Origin: Fagopyrum homotropicum
Taxonomy: Eukaryota > Streptophyta > Magnoliopsida > Caryophyllales > Polygonaceae
Assembly (NCBI GenBank): GCA_033239125.1
Contig: BSWB01000003.1
Span: 33,061,001-33,125,000, forward strand
Length of the DNA stretch: 64,000 bases
Reading direction: 5' to 3'
How positions within the stretch are numbered: the first letter of the stretch is position 1; each line of letters starts with the position of its first letter. The position numbers were made by a program, and so were the translations under genes. The notes under the pieces were generated by a model. It saw only the letters and a list, made by a program, of their open reading frames with translations. It was not told the DNA's origin and ran no database searches. Below, one piece after another: positions 1 through 9,830 of this stretch.

Positions 1-2328
1 ATGAATTGAAGTCCTTGAGAGAGTTGTGTGCTACAACTTTGAAGAACCAAGCCACTCCTCAAGTGCAAGTGCAAGCAAACTTGTCTTCCAAGGAGGAAGA
101 TTTGAATTACATGGGAAAGGGCAATCATAACAACTACCAAGGCCCAAGGAACTTCAACAACAACCGGCAATTCAACAATTACCGGCCCAACCATAACCAT
201 CCCGGGTTTTCCTACTCTAACCCGGATGGAGCCTTGAACCCTCCCGCTTCCACAAGCACAACTCCACCACCAAAAGCTTCACAAGAACCTCCACCCGGAT
301 TTACTCAACCTCCAAAGGATAGGACCGAAATGATGTTTGAGCAATTGCTTGGAAGGTTGAGTGGTCTTGAGAGCACGGTGACTTCCATCTATAAGGCTCA
401 AAAGGTGTTGGAAGCACAAGTGTTCCAAAAGGCTGGTGAAGCCCATAGAGATCCAGGAAAGCTTCCCCGATGGACCGAAGACAACCCAAGAGGCCAAGTG
501 TTGGCCATTACAACGAGGAATGGGTTGAATATGAAGGATCCTTTGCCCAAGGAGAATGCTAAGGGAAAGCAAGTAGTGATAGAGGAAGAGATAGTGCAAG
601 AAGATGGAGGCAAGAGCAAGGATGATGAGCCAACTTATGTGGCACCGCCTCCATACAAGCCGCCACTACCGTTCCCTCAATCACGAGCAAGGGCTCGTTT
701 AGACAATCACTTTGGTAAATTCCTTGAACTTATGTCTAAATTGCATATTAATATTCCGTTCATGGATGCTATCTTAGGTATGCCGGCATATGGCAAGTTC
801 TTGAAGGAGATACTCTCCAACAAAAGGAAGTTGGAGGAGTATGGGGAAGTAAGGATGACTAAGAGGTCCTCGGAGTTGATTCAAACGATGAAGGAGGAAA
901 TGCCTCCTAAACTAAGAGATCCGGGTTCCTTTTGTGTCCCAATTGGAGTGGGAGAAGTGAAGTATGAAGCCCTTTGTGATCTTGGGGCAAGTGTAAGCAT
1001 CATACCGCTTGCACTTTGCAACAAGGTCGGGTTGGGAGAGCCTAAACCGGTCAAGATGACCCTTTACATGGCGGACCGCTTTATTACTCACCCGGTTGGG
1101 ATCTTAGAAGACATTCCGGTGCAACTAGGAAAGTTCTATGTGCCGATTGATTTTGTTGTTTTGGATATTCCGGCAGACTATCCGGTTCCCATCATCTTAG
1201 GAAGACCTTTCCTAGCCACTTCCGGATGCCTAGTGGATTGCAAGAATGGGATTCTCTCCTTCAACATTGGAGAAGAGAACATCAAGTTCAAGTTGTCCAC
1301 AATGATGAAAGGGCCAACCCTTGATGAAGATGTGTTCAACATTGTCGAGCAAGAGGAGTCTAGAGAAGTTGTGAGCTCGATCTTGATCAAGGACCCCTTG
1401 GAGAAGGTTCTTACCTTAAGTTTGATGGAGGAAGGTTTTGAGGAGGCTTGCAATGAAGAGATCAAGGCCTTCGAAGCACTAGAAAAGGAGACAAGAGTTG
1501 AAATTGAAGACCACGAAGGCATGCTGAACACCTGTAGGTTCCACGGGCGTGGAATGTGTTCCACGGCCGTAGAACTCTCTGGAAAGCTCCAACGAGCAAG
1601 CTTGGCAACTTCCACGGCCGTGGATGTGGAGCCAATCGTGGATCCAACCGTGGTTCCCCCAGAAGCAACCCTCATTGATGATCAAGCTTCAAGGAGCCTT
1701 GAAGGGTCTTCATTTGCTTTGGATTCATCTCATCCAACGTTATTTGGATCGTCTCCACTCGACAAAGGTCCTCCTAAACTTGAACTCAAACCCCTTCCCT
1801 CTCATTTGAAGTATGCTTTCCTTGGTGATAATTCTACATATCCGGTGATTGTGAATGCATGCTTGAATGATGATGAACTTGCTAAGTTGTTGCATGAGCT
1901 AAGATTGCATAGGAAAGCCATTGGCTATACTATTGATGATTTAGTTGGCATTAAGCCCTCTTTGTGCATGCATAAGATATTGATGGAAGATGACCATAAA
2001 CCCTCTATTGAACATCAAAGAAGATTGAATCCTATAATGAAAGAGGTGGTTAAGAAAGAGATCATTAAGTTGCTAGATGCGGGGATTATCTACCCTATCT
2101 CGGATAGTAAGTGGGTTAGTCCCATTCATGTAGTTCGTAAGAAGGGTGGGATGACCGTAATAACTAATGAGAACAACGAACTAATCCCAACTAGGACGGT
2201 TACGGGATGGAGGATGTGTATTGACTATAGGAAATTGAACATGGCCTCTAGGAAAGATCACTTCCCTCTTCCTTTCATTGACCAAATTCTAGAGAGGTTA
2301 GCTCAACATTCTCACTTTTGCTACCTAG
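1..2328 (+). repeat. Tandem unit A (partial) of a 2,979-bp gag-PR-RT repeat
   Basis: This stretch recurs at offsets of +2,979 and +5,958 with no difference that I could see. It ends after the bases CTACCTAG in the RT segment, where the sequence jumps to gag-type sequence (GATCCCGCAAC). Its left part lies outside the window, so the array could have further copies upstream. Confidence 0.95.
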
Positions 2329-5300
2329 GAGATCCCGCAACCCACAACTACGAGCTCCGCCCTCAAGTTTTACAAATGATCCGGCATAATCAATTTGGAG
2401 GGATGGAAGGAGAGTCTCCTCATCAACACTTGATGAACTATGAGATTTTGATGGAGACTCTTAGACCACCAAGATTGGAGAGCAACAACCATAAGCTTAG
2501 GGCTTTTTCCTTCTCTCTTAAGGATAAAGCCTTGGCTTGGTATCAATCTATTCCACAAGGGCGAGTTAGTACTTGGGAGGAGATGACAACCGAGTTTTTG
2601 ACTAAGTTCTTCCCACCTTCCAAGACTACCGAGTTAAGAGGGAAGATAAATGCCTTCGTGATGAAGGATAGAGAGAGTTTATTCAAGTCTTGGGAGAGGT
2701 TCAAAGATCTCCTCCTAGATTGTCCACACCATGGTATACCAAAAATTGAGCTATTGGAGATCTACTTCAAAGGACTTGATGAAGATAGCCAATTCAAGCT
2801 CCAATCTCTTTCCGGTGGGACTTTCATGGAAAAGCATATGGATGAAGCTTGGGAGTTTGTGGAGAAACAAGCTCTAGTGATTGAGAAATACTCCCATAGG
2901 AAGAGTGAAGGGAGAAAGGCGGGAGCATATGAGGTGAGTGAAGTCACCATGAGCAACTTTAAGCTTGATGCCATCAATAATGAATTGAAGTCCTTGAGAG
3001 AGTTGTGTGCTACAACTTTGAAGAACCAAGCCACTCCTCAAGTGCAAGTGCAAGCAAACTTGTCTTCCAAGGAGGAAGATTTGAATTACATGGGAAAGGG
3101 CAATCATAACAACTACCAAGGCCCAAGGAACTTCAACAACAACCGGCAATTCAACAATTACCGGCCCAACCATAACCATCCCGGGTTTTCCTACTCTAAC
3201 CCGGATGGAGCCTTGAACCCTCCCGCTTCCACAAGCACAACTCCACCACCAAAAGCTTCACAAGAACCTCCACCCGGATTTACTCAACCTCCAAAGGATA
3301 GGACCGAAATGATGTTTGAGCAATTGCTTGGAAGGTTGAGTGGTCTTGAGAGCACGGTGACTTCCATCTATAAGGCTCAAAAGGTGTTGGAAGCACAAGT
3401 GTTCCAAAAGGCTGGTGAAGCCCATAGAGATCCAGGAAAGCTTCCCCGATGGACCGAAGACAACCCAAGAGGCCAAGTGTTGGCCATTACAACGAGGAAT
3501 GGGTTGAATATGAAGGATCCTTTGCCCAAGGAGAATGCTAAGGGAAAGCAAGTAGTGATAGAGGAAGAGATAGTGCAAGAAGATGGAGGCAAGAGCAAGG
3601 ATGATGAGCCAACTTATGTGGCACCGCCTCCATACAAGCCGCCACTACCGTTCCCTCAATCACGAGCAAGGGCTCGTTTAGACAATCACTTTGGTAAATT
3701 CCTTGAACTTATGTCTAAATTGCATATTAATATTCCGTTCATGGATGCTATCTTAGGTATGCCGGCATATGGCAAGTTCTTGAAGGAGATACTCTCCAAC
3801 AAAAGGAAGTTGGAGGAGTATGGGGAAGTAAGGATGACTAAGAGGTCCTCGGAGTTGATTCAAACGATGAAGGAGGAAATGCCTCCTAAACTAAGAGATC
3901 CGGGTTCCTTTTGTGTCCCAATTGGAGTGGGAGAAGTGAAGTATGAAGCCCTTTGTGATCTTGGGGCAAGTGTAAGCATCATACCGCTTGCACTTTGCAA
4001 CAAGGTCGGGTTGGGAGAGCCTAAACCGGTCAAGATGACCCTTTACATGGCGGACCGCTTTATTACTCACCCGGTTGGGATCTTAGAAGACATTCCGGTG
4101 CAACTAGGAAAGTTCTATGTGCCGATTGATTTTGTTGTTTTGGATATTCCGGCAGACTATCCGGTTCCCATCATCTTAGGAAGACCTTTCCTAGCCACTT
4201 CCGGATGCCTAGTGGATTGCAAGAATGGGATTCTCTCCTTCAACATTGGAGAAGAGAACATCAAGTTCAAGTTGTCCACAATGATGAAAGGGCCAACCCT
4301 TGATGAAGATGTGTTCAACATTGTCGAGCAAGAGGAGTCTAGAGAAGTTGTGAGCTCGATCTTGATCAAGGACCCCTTGGAGAAGGTTCTTACCTTAAGT
4401 TTGATGGAGGAAGGTTTTGAGGAGGCTTGCAATGAAGAGATCAAGGCCTTCGAAGCACTAGAAAAGGAGACAAGAGTTGAAATTGAAGACCACGAAGGCA
4501 TGCTGAACACCTGTAGGTTCCACGGGCGTGGAATGTGTTCCACGGCCGTAGAACTCTCTGGAAAGCTCCAACGAGCAAGCTTGGCAACTTCCACGGCCGT
4601 GGATGTGGAGCCAATCGTGGATCCAACCGTGGTTCCCCCAGAAGCAACCCTCATTGATGATCAAGCTTCAAGGAGCCTTGAAGGGTCTTCATTTGCTTTG
4701 GATTCATCTCATCCAACGTTATTTGGATCGTCTCCACTCGACAAAGGTCCTCCTAAACTTGAACTCAAACCCCTTCCCTCTCATTTGAAGTATGCTTTCC
4801 TTGGTGATAATTCTACATATCCGGTGATTGTGAATGCATGCTTGAATGATGATGAACTTGCTAAGTTGTTGCATGAGCTAAGATTGCATAGGAAAGCCAT
4901 TGGCTATACTATTGATGATTTAGTTGGCATTAAGCCCTCTTTGTGCATGCATAAGATATTGATGGAAGATGACCATAAACCCTCTATTGAACATCAAAGA
5001 AGATTGAATCCTATAATGAAAGAGGTGGTTAAGAAAGAGATCATTAAGTTGCTAGATGCGGGGATTATCTACCCTATCTCGGATAGTAAGTGGGTTAGTC
5101 CCATTCATGTAGTTCGTAAGAAGGGTGGGATGACCGTAATAACTAATGAGAACAACGAACTAATCCCAACTAGGACGGTTACGGGATGGAGGATGTGTAT
5201 TGACTATAGGAAATTGAACATGGCCTCTAGGAAAGATCACTTCCCTCTTCCTTTCATTGACCAAATTCTAGAGAGGTTAGCTCAACATTCTCACTTTTGC

Positions 5301-8300
5301 TACCTAGGAGATCCCGCAACCCACAACTACGAGCTCCGCCCTCAAGTTTTACAAATGATCCGGCATAATCAATTTGGAGGGATGGAAGGAGAGTCTCCTC
5401 ATCAACACTTGATGAACTATGAGATTTTGATGGAGACTCTTAGACCACCAAGATTGGAGAGCAACAACCATAAGCTTAGGGCTTTTTCCTTCTCTCTTAA
5501 GGATAAAGCCTTGGCTTGGTATCAATCTATTCCACAAGGGCGAGTTAGTACTTGGGAGGAGATGACAACCGAGTTTTTGACTAAGTTCTTCCCACCTTCC
5601 AAGACTACCGAGTTAAGAGGGAAGATAAATGCCTTCGTGATGAAGGATAGAGAGAGTTTATTCAAGTCTTGGGAGAGGTTCAAAGATCTCCTCCTAGATT
5701 GTCCACACCATGGTATACCAAAAATTGAGCTATTGGAGATCTACTTCAAAGGACTTGATGAAGATAGCCAATTCAAGCTCCAATCTCTTTCCGGTGGGAC
5801 TTTCATGGAAAAGCATATGGATGAAGCTTGGGAGTTTGTGGAGAAACAAGCTCTAGTGATTGAGAAATACTCCCATAGGAAGAGTGAAGGGAGAAAGGCG
5901 GGAGCATATGAGGTGAGTGAAGTCACCATGAGCAACTTTAAGCTTGATGCCATCAATAATGAATTGAAGTCCTTGAGAGAGTTGTGTGCTACAACTTTGA
6001 AGAACCAAGCCACTCCTCAAGTGCAAGTGCAAGCAAACTTGTCTTCCAAGGAGGAAGATTTGAATTACATGGGAAAGGGCAATCATAACAACTACCAAGG
6101 CCCAAGGAACTTCAACAACAACCGGCAATTCAACAATTACCGGCCCAACCATAACCATCCCGGGTTTTCCTACTCTAACCCGGATGGAGCCTTGAACCCT
6201 CCCGCTTCCACAAGCACAACTCCACCACCAAAAGCTTCACAAGAACCTCCACCCGGATTTACTCAACCTCCAAAGGATAGGACCGAAATGATGTTTGAGC
6301 AATTGCTTGGAAGGTTGAGTGGTCTTGAGAGCACGGTGACTTCCATCTATAAGGCTCAAAAGGTGTTGGAAGCACAAGTGTTCCAAAAGGCTGGTGAAGC
6401 CCATAGAGATCCAGGAAAGCTTCCCCGATGGACCGAAGACAACCCAAGAGGCCAAGTGTTGGCCATTACAACGAGGAATGGGTTGAATATGAAGGATCCT
6501 TTGCCCAAGGAGAATGCTAAGGGAAAGCAAGTAGTGATAGAGGAAGAGATAGTGCAAGAAGATGGAGGCAAGAGCAAGGATGATGAGCCAACTTATGTGG
6601 CACCGCCTCCATACAAGCCGCCACTACCGTTCCCTCAATCACGAGCAAGGGCTCGTTTAGACAATCACTTTGGTAAATTCCTTGAACTTATGTCTAAATT
6701 GCATATTAATATTCCGTTCATGGATGCTATCTTAGGTATGCCGGCATATGGCAAGTTCTTGAAGGAGATACTCTCCAACAAAAGGAAGTTGGAGGAGTAT
6801 GGGGAAGTAAGGATGACTAAGAGGTCCTCGGAGTTGATTCAAACGATGAAGGAGGAAATGCCTCCTAAACTAAGAGATCCGGGTTCCTTTTGTGTCCCAA
6901 TTGGAGTGGGAGAAGTGAAGTATGAAGCCCTTTGTGATCTTGGGGCAAGTGTAAGCATCATACCGCTTGCACTTTGCAACAAGGTCGGGTTGGGAGAGCC
7001 TAAACCGGTCAAGATGACCCTTTACATGGCGGACCGCTTTATTACTCACCCGGTTGGGATCTTAGAAGACATTCCGGTGCAACTAGGAAAGTTCTATGTG
7101 CCGATTGATTTTGTTGTTTTGGATATTCCGGCAGACTATCCGGTTCCCATCATCTTAGGAAGACCTTTCCTAGCCACTTCCGGATGCCTAGTGGATTGCA
7201 AGAATGGGATTCTCTCCTTCAACATTGGAGAAGAGAACATCAAGTTCAAGTTGTCCACAATGATGAAAGGGCCAACCCTTGATGAAGATGTGTTCAACAT
7301 TGTCGAGCAAGAGGAGTCTAGAGAAGTTGTGAGCTCGATCTTGATCAAGGACCCCTTGGAGAAGGTTCTTACCTTAAGTTTGATGGAGGAAGGTTTTGAG
7401 GAGGCTTGCAATGAAGAGATCAAGGCCTTCGAAGCACTAGAAAAGGAGACAAGAGTTGAAATTGAAGACCACGAAGGCATGCTGAACACCTGTAGGTTCC
7501 ACGGGCGTGGAATGTGTTCCACGGCCGTAGAACTCTCTGGAAAGCTCCAACGAGCAAGCTTGGCAACTTCCACGGCCGTGGATGTGGAGCCAATCGTGGA
7601 TCCAACCGTGGTTCCCCCAGAAGCAACCCTCATTGATGATCAAGCTTCAAGGAGCCTTGAAGGGTCTTCATTTGCTTTGGATTCATCTCATCCAACGTTA
7701 TTTGGATCGTCTCCACTCGACAAAGGTCCTCCTAAACTTGAACTCAAACCCCTTCCCTCTCATTTGAAGTATGCTTTCCTTGGTGATAATTCTACATATC
7801 CGGTGATTGTGAATGCATGCTTGAATGATGATGAACTTGCTAAGTTGTTGCATGAGCTAAGATTGCATAGGAAAGCCATTGGCTATACTATTGATGATTT
7901 AGTTGGCATTAAGCCCTCTTTGTGCATGCATAAGATATTGATGGAAGATGACCATAAACCCTCTATTGAACATCAAAGAAGATTGAATCCTATAATGAAA
8001 GAGGTGGTTAAGAAAGAGATCATTAAGTTGCTAGATGCGGGGATTATCTACCCTATCTCGGATAGTAAGTGGGTTAGTCCCATTCATGTAGTTCGTAAGA
8101 AGGGTGGGATGACCGTAATAACTAATGAGAACAACGAACTAATCCCAACTAGGACGGTTACGGGATGGAGGATGTGTATTGACTATAGGAAATTGAACAT
8201 GGCCTCTAGGAAAGATCACTTCCCTCTTCCTTTCATTGACCAAATTCTAGAGAGGTTAGCTCAACATTCTCACTTTTGCTACCTAGATGGTTATAGCGGA

Positions 8301-9830
8301 TTCTTCCAAATCCCTATCCACCCCAATGACCAAGAGAAAACCACCTTTACATGTCCATGGGGAACTTTTGCATATAGGAGGATGCCATTTGGGTTGTGTA
8401 ATGCACCCGCCACCTTCCAAAGGTGTATGATGGCTATCTTTTCGGAATACATTGAGAATATCATGGAAGTGTTTATGGATGATTTATCTGTTTATGGTTC
8501 TTCCTTTGATAATTGCTTAGCTAACTTATCATTAGTATTGAAAAGATGTGAGGAGACAAATCTTGTCTTAAATTGGGAAAAATGCCTCTTCATGGTAAGT
8601 GAAGGTATTGTGTTGGGACACTTGGTGTCCAACCGTGGCATTGAGGTTGATAGGGCCAAGATTGAAACAATAGAGAAGTTGCCACCACCTACCTCGGTGA
8701 AAGGGGTAAGGAGTTTCTTAGGGCATGCCGGTTTCTACCGGAGGTTTATTAAAGACTTCTCTAAAATTTCTAAGCCTCTTACTAACCTACTAATGAAAGA
8801 TGTTGAGTTTGTTCTCTCCAAGGATTGCCTTGAGGCTTTTTGTAGGTTGAAGAACGCCTTGATCTCCGCACCTATCATGCAACCTCCGGATTGGAGTCTA
8901 CCGTTTGAGATCATGTGTGATGCAAGTGATGTAGCCGTTGGGGCTGTTTTGGGGCAAATGAAAGATGGGCGCACACATGCCATTTATTATGCTAGCAAGA
9001 CGCTAGATGATGCCCAACTCAACTATGCTACCACCGAAAAGGAGTTACTAGCGGTTGTGTATGTATTTGAGAAGTTCCGCTCATATCTTGTTGGAGCAAA
9101 GGTCATTGTGTATACGGATCATGCTGCGATCCGTTATCTACTTACCAAGAAGGATGCCAAACCTAGGTTGATTCGGTGGATTCTTCTTCTTCAAGAGTTT
9201 GATTTGGAAATCCGGGACAAGAAGGGGTCCGAGAATTCCGTGGCGGATCACCTTAGTAGACTCCCACCGTTAGAGCTTGAAAGAGATGACATCCCGATTG
9301 ATGACTCATTCCGGGATGAGCAATTGCAAATGGTGGAGGAGTATTTGTTCCAAGTGTCTAGAGGAAGTGAGCCATGGTATGCCGACATTGTGAACTATCT
9401 TGTGTGTGAGGAAGTGCCTCCCGGATTGACATATACCCAAAGAAAAAAGTTCTTCAAAGATGTGAGGCACTACTATTGGAGTGAACCACTTTTGTTCAAG
9501 AGAGGGCCGGATGGAATGTTTAGAAGGTGCATACCGGAGGATGAGGTAGAGAGTGTGATCCGCCATTGTCATTCCTTGCCATGTGGAGGGCATGCTAGTT
9601 CCCACAAGACATGTGCAAAGGTGTTGCAATCGGGCTTCTTTTGGCCAAGCTTGTTTAAGGATGTGCAAAGCTTTGTGGTAGCTTGTGATGCTTGTCAAAG
9701 GACGGGCAACATCTCAAGGAGGAATAAGATGCCCTTGAACAACATACAAGAAGTGGAGATATTTGATGTGTGGGTTCATTGGACCATTCCCTTCTTCATG
9801 TGGCAACCTCTACATCCTATTGGCGGTTGA
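3..9830 (+). CDS. Element I fused polyprotein: gag-PR-RT' x ~3, then RT-RNaseH-IN (5' partial)
   Basis: A single open frame of about 3,275 codons enters from the left edge. Counting residues from nucleotide 6, the protease motif CDLGASVSIIP occurs near residues 324, 1317 and 2310. The gag domain (LAWYQSIPQG, FLTKFFPPSK) occurs near 836 and 1829. RT N-terminal motifs (WVSPIHVV, WRMCIDYRKLN) occur in all three units, but the catalytic FMDD box occurs once, near residue 2824. RNase H (CDASDVAVGAVLGQ) follows near 2971 and the integrase HHCC finger near 3187. No CCHC zinc knuckle is seen; an Asn-rich stretch takes its place. The frame ends out of register in integrase after a deletion of about 8 bp near 9770. 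An Athila polyprotein is normally about 1,900-2,000 residues, so this is an aberrant product, or an assembly artefact. Confidence 0.85.
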   Translation, partial: ELKSLRELCATTLKNQATPQVQVQANLSSKEEDLNYMGKGNHNNYQGPRNFNNNRQFNNYRPNHNHPGFSYSNPDGALNPPASTSTTPPPKASQEPPPGFTQPPKDRTEMMFEQLLGRLSGLESTVTSIYKAQKVLEAQVFQKAGEAHRDPGKLPRWTEDNPRGQVLAITTRNGLNMKDPLPKENAKGKQVVIEEEIVQEDGGKSKDDEPTYVAPPPYKPPLPFPQSRARARLDNHFGKFLELMSKLHINIPFMDAILGMPAYGKFLKEILSNKRKLEEYGEVRMTKRSSELIQTMKEEMPPKLRDPGSFCVPIGVGEVKYEALCDLGASVSIIPLALCNKVGLGEPKPVKMTLYMADRFITHPVGILEDIPVQLGKFYVPIDFVVLDIPADYPVPIILGRPFLATSGCLVDCKNGILSFNIGEENIKFKLSTMMKGPTLDEDVFNIVEQEESREVVSSILIKDPLEKVLTLSLMEEGFEEACNEEIKAFEALEKETRVEIEDHEGMLNTCRFHGRGMCSTAVELSGKLQRASLATSTAVDVEPIVDPTVVPPEATLIDDQASRSLEGSSFALDSSHPTLFGSSPLDKGPPKLELKPLPSHLKYAFLGDNSTYPVIVNACLNDDELAKLLHELRLHRKAIGYTIDDLVGIKPSLCMHKILMEDDHKPSIEHQRRLNPIMKEVVKKEIIKLLDAGIIYPISDSKWVSPIHVVRKKGGMTVITNENNELIPTRTVTGWRMCIDYRKLNMASRKDHFPLPFIDQILERLAQHSHFCYLGDPATHNYELRPQVLQMIRHNQFGGMEGESPHQHLMNYEILMETLRPPRLESNNHKLRAFSFSLKDKALAWYQSIPQGRVSTWEEMTTEFLTKFFPPSKTTELRGKINAFVMKDRESLFKSWERFKDLLLDCPHHGIPKIELLEIYFKGLDEDSQFKLQSLSGGTFMEKHMDEAWEFVEKQALVIEKYSHRKSEGRKAGAYEVSEVTMSNFKLDAINNELKSLRELCATTLKNQATPQVQVQANLSSKEEDLNYMGKGNHNNYQGPRNFNNNRQFNNYRPNHNHPGFSYSNPDGALNPPASTSTTPPPKASQEPPPGFTQPPKDRTEMMFEQLLGRLSGLESTVTSIYKAQKVLEAQVFQKAGEAHRDPGKLPRWTEDNPRGQVLAITTRNGLNMKDPLPKENAKGKQVVIEEEIVQEDGGKSKDDEPTYVAPPPYKPPLPFPQSRARARLDNHFGKFLELMSKLHINIPFMDAILGMPAYGKFLKEILSNKRKLEEYGEVRMTKRSSELIQTMKEEMPPKLRDPGSFCVPIGVGEVKYEALCDLGASVSIIPLALCNKVGLGEPKPVKMTLYMADRFITHPVGILEDIPVQLGKFYVPIDFVVLDIPADYPVPIILGRPFLATSGCLVDCKNGILSFNIGEENIKFKLSTMMKGPTLDEDVFNIVEQEESREVVSSILIKDPLEKVLTLSLMEEGFEEACNEEIKAFEALEKETRVEIEDHEGMLNTCRFHGRGMCSTAVELSGKLQRASLATSTAVDVEPIVDPTVVPPEATLIDDQASRSLEGSSFALDSSHPTLFGSSPLDKGPPKLELKPLPSHLKYAFLGDNSTYPVIVNACLNDDELAKLLHELRLHRKAIGYTIDDLVGIKPSLCMHKILMEDDHKPSIEHQRRLNPIMKEVVKKEIIKLLDAGIIYPISDSKWVSPIHVVRKKGGMTVITNENNELIPTRTVTGWRMCIDYRKLNMASRKDHFPLPFIDQILERLAQHSHFCYLGDPATHNYELRPQVLQMIRHNQFGGMEGESPHQHLMNYEILMETLRPPRLESNNHKLRAFSFSLKDKALAWYQSIPQGRVSTWEEMTTEFLTKFFPPSKTTELRGKINAFVMKDRESLFKSWERFKDLLLDCPHHGIPKIELLEIYFKGLDEDSQFKLQSLSGGTFMEKHMDEAWEFVEKQALVIEKYSHRKSEGRKAGAYEVSEVTMSNFKLDAINNELKSLRELCATTLKNQATPQVQVQANLSSKEEDLNYMGKGNHNNYQGPRNFNNNRQFNNYRPNHNHPGFSYSNPDGALNPPASTSTTPPPKASQEPPPGFTQPPKDRTEMMFEQLLGRLSGLESTVTSIYKAQKVLEAQVFQKAGEAHRDPGKLPRWTEDNPRGQVLAITTRNGLNMKDPLPKENAKGKQVVIEEEIVQEDGGKSKDDEPTYVAPPPYKPPLPFPQSRARARLDNHFGKFLELMSKLHINIPFMDAILGMPAYGKFLKEILSNKRKLEEYGEVRMTKRSSELIQTMKEEMPPKLRDPGSFCVPIGVGEVKYEALCDLGASVSIIPLALCNKVGLGEPKPVKMTLYMADRFITHPVGILEDIPVQLGKFYVPIDFVVLDIPADYPVPIILGRPFLATSGCLVDCKNGILSFNIGEENIKFKLSTMMKGPTLDEDVFNIVEQEESREVVSSILIKDPLEKVLTLSLMEEGFEEACNEEIKAFEALEKETRVEIEDHEGMLNTCRFHGRGMCSTAVELSGKLQRASLATSTAVDVEPIVDPTVVPPEATLIDDQASRSLEGSSFALDSSHPTLFGSSPLDKGPPKLELKPLPSHLKYAFLGDNSTYPVIVNACLNDDELAKLLHELRLHRKAIGYTIDDLVGIKPSLCMHKILMEDDHKPSIEHQRRLNPIMKEVVKKEIIKLLDAGIIYPISDSKWVSPIHVVRKKGGMTVITNENNELIPTRTVTGWRMCIDYRKLNMASRKDHFPLPFIDQILERLAQHSHFCYLDGYSGFFQIPIHPNDQEKTTFTCPWGTFAYRRMPFGLCNAPATFQRCMMAIFSEYIENIMEVFMDDLSVYGSSFDNCLANLSLVLKRCEETNLVLNWEKCLFMVSEGIVLGHLVSNRGIEVDRAKIETIEKLPPPTSVKGVRSFLGHAGFYRRFIKDFSKISKPLTNLLMKDVEFVLSKDCLEAFCRLKNALISAPIMQPPDWSLPFEIMCDASDVAVGAVLGQMKDGRTHAIYYASKTLDDAQLNYATTEKELLAVVYVFEKFRSYLVGAKVIVYTDHAAIRYLLTKKDAKPRLIRWILLLQEFDLEIRDKKGSENSVADHLSRLPPLELERDDIPIDDSFRDEQLQMVEEYLFQVSRGSEPWYADIVNYLVCEEVPPGLTYTQRKKFFKDVRHYYWSEPLLFKRGPDGMFRRCIPEDEVESVIRHCHSLPCGGHASSHKTCAKVLQSGFFWPSLFKDVQSFVVACDACQRTGNISRRNKMPLNNIQEVEIFDVWVHWTIPFFMWQPLHPIGG
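2329..5307 (+). repeat. Tandem unit B (complete), 2,979 bp
   Basis: This is the one unit flanked by repeat junctions on both sides. It begins in gag (residues GDPATHNYELRP), runs through the gag domain, linker and protease, and stops in the RT at HSHFCYL. The length is exactly 993 codons, so the reading frame is preserved across both junctions. Spacing was measured from identical words at 1, 2980 and 5959. Confidence 0.96.
5308..8286 (+). repeat. Tandem unit C (last), 2,979 bp, continuing into full RT
   Basis: This unit is identical in appearance to unit B, but its right end is not a junction. At 8286 the sequence continues as an ordinary RT (DGYSGFFQIPIHP). That locates the duplication breakpoint at CTACCTAG in RT. 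The matching breakpoint in gag lies just before GATCCCGC. Element IV preserves the unduplicated gag neighbourhood (GVNLGDPATHDYELHP), where the base word is TTAGGAGATCCCGC. Confidence 0.95.

Noticed and set aside
279..7643. Reverse-strand and out-of-frame ORFs of 60-165 codons recurring every 2,979 bp
   Set aside because: They are antisense or shifted shadows of the tandem gag-pol copies. Their recurrence simply follows the repeat and no independent motif is present.
1..9830. A giant host polyprotein gene
   Set aside because: All domains are retroelement gag, protease, RT, RNase H and integrase, and the flanks are retrotransposon 3' sequence and LTR.
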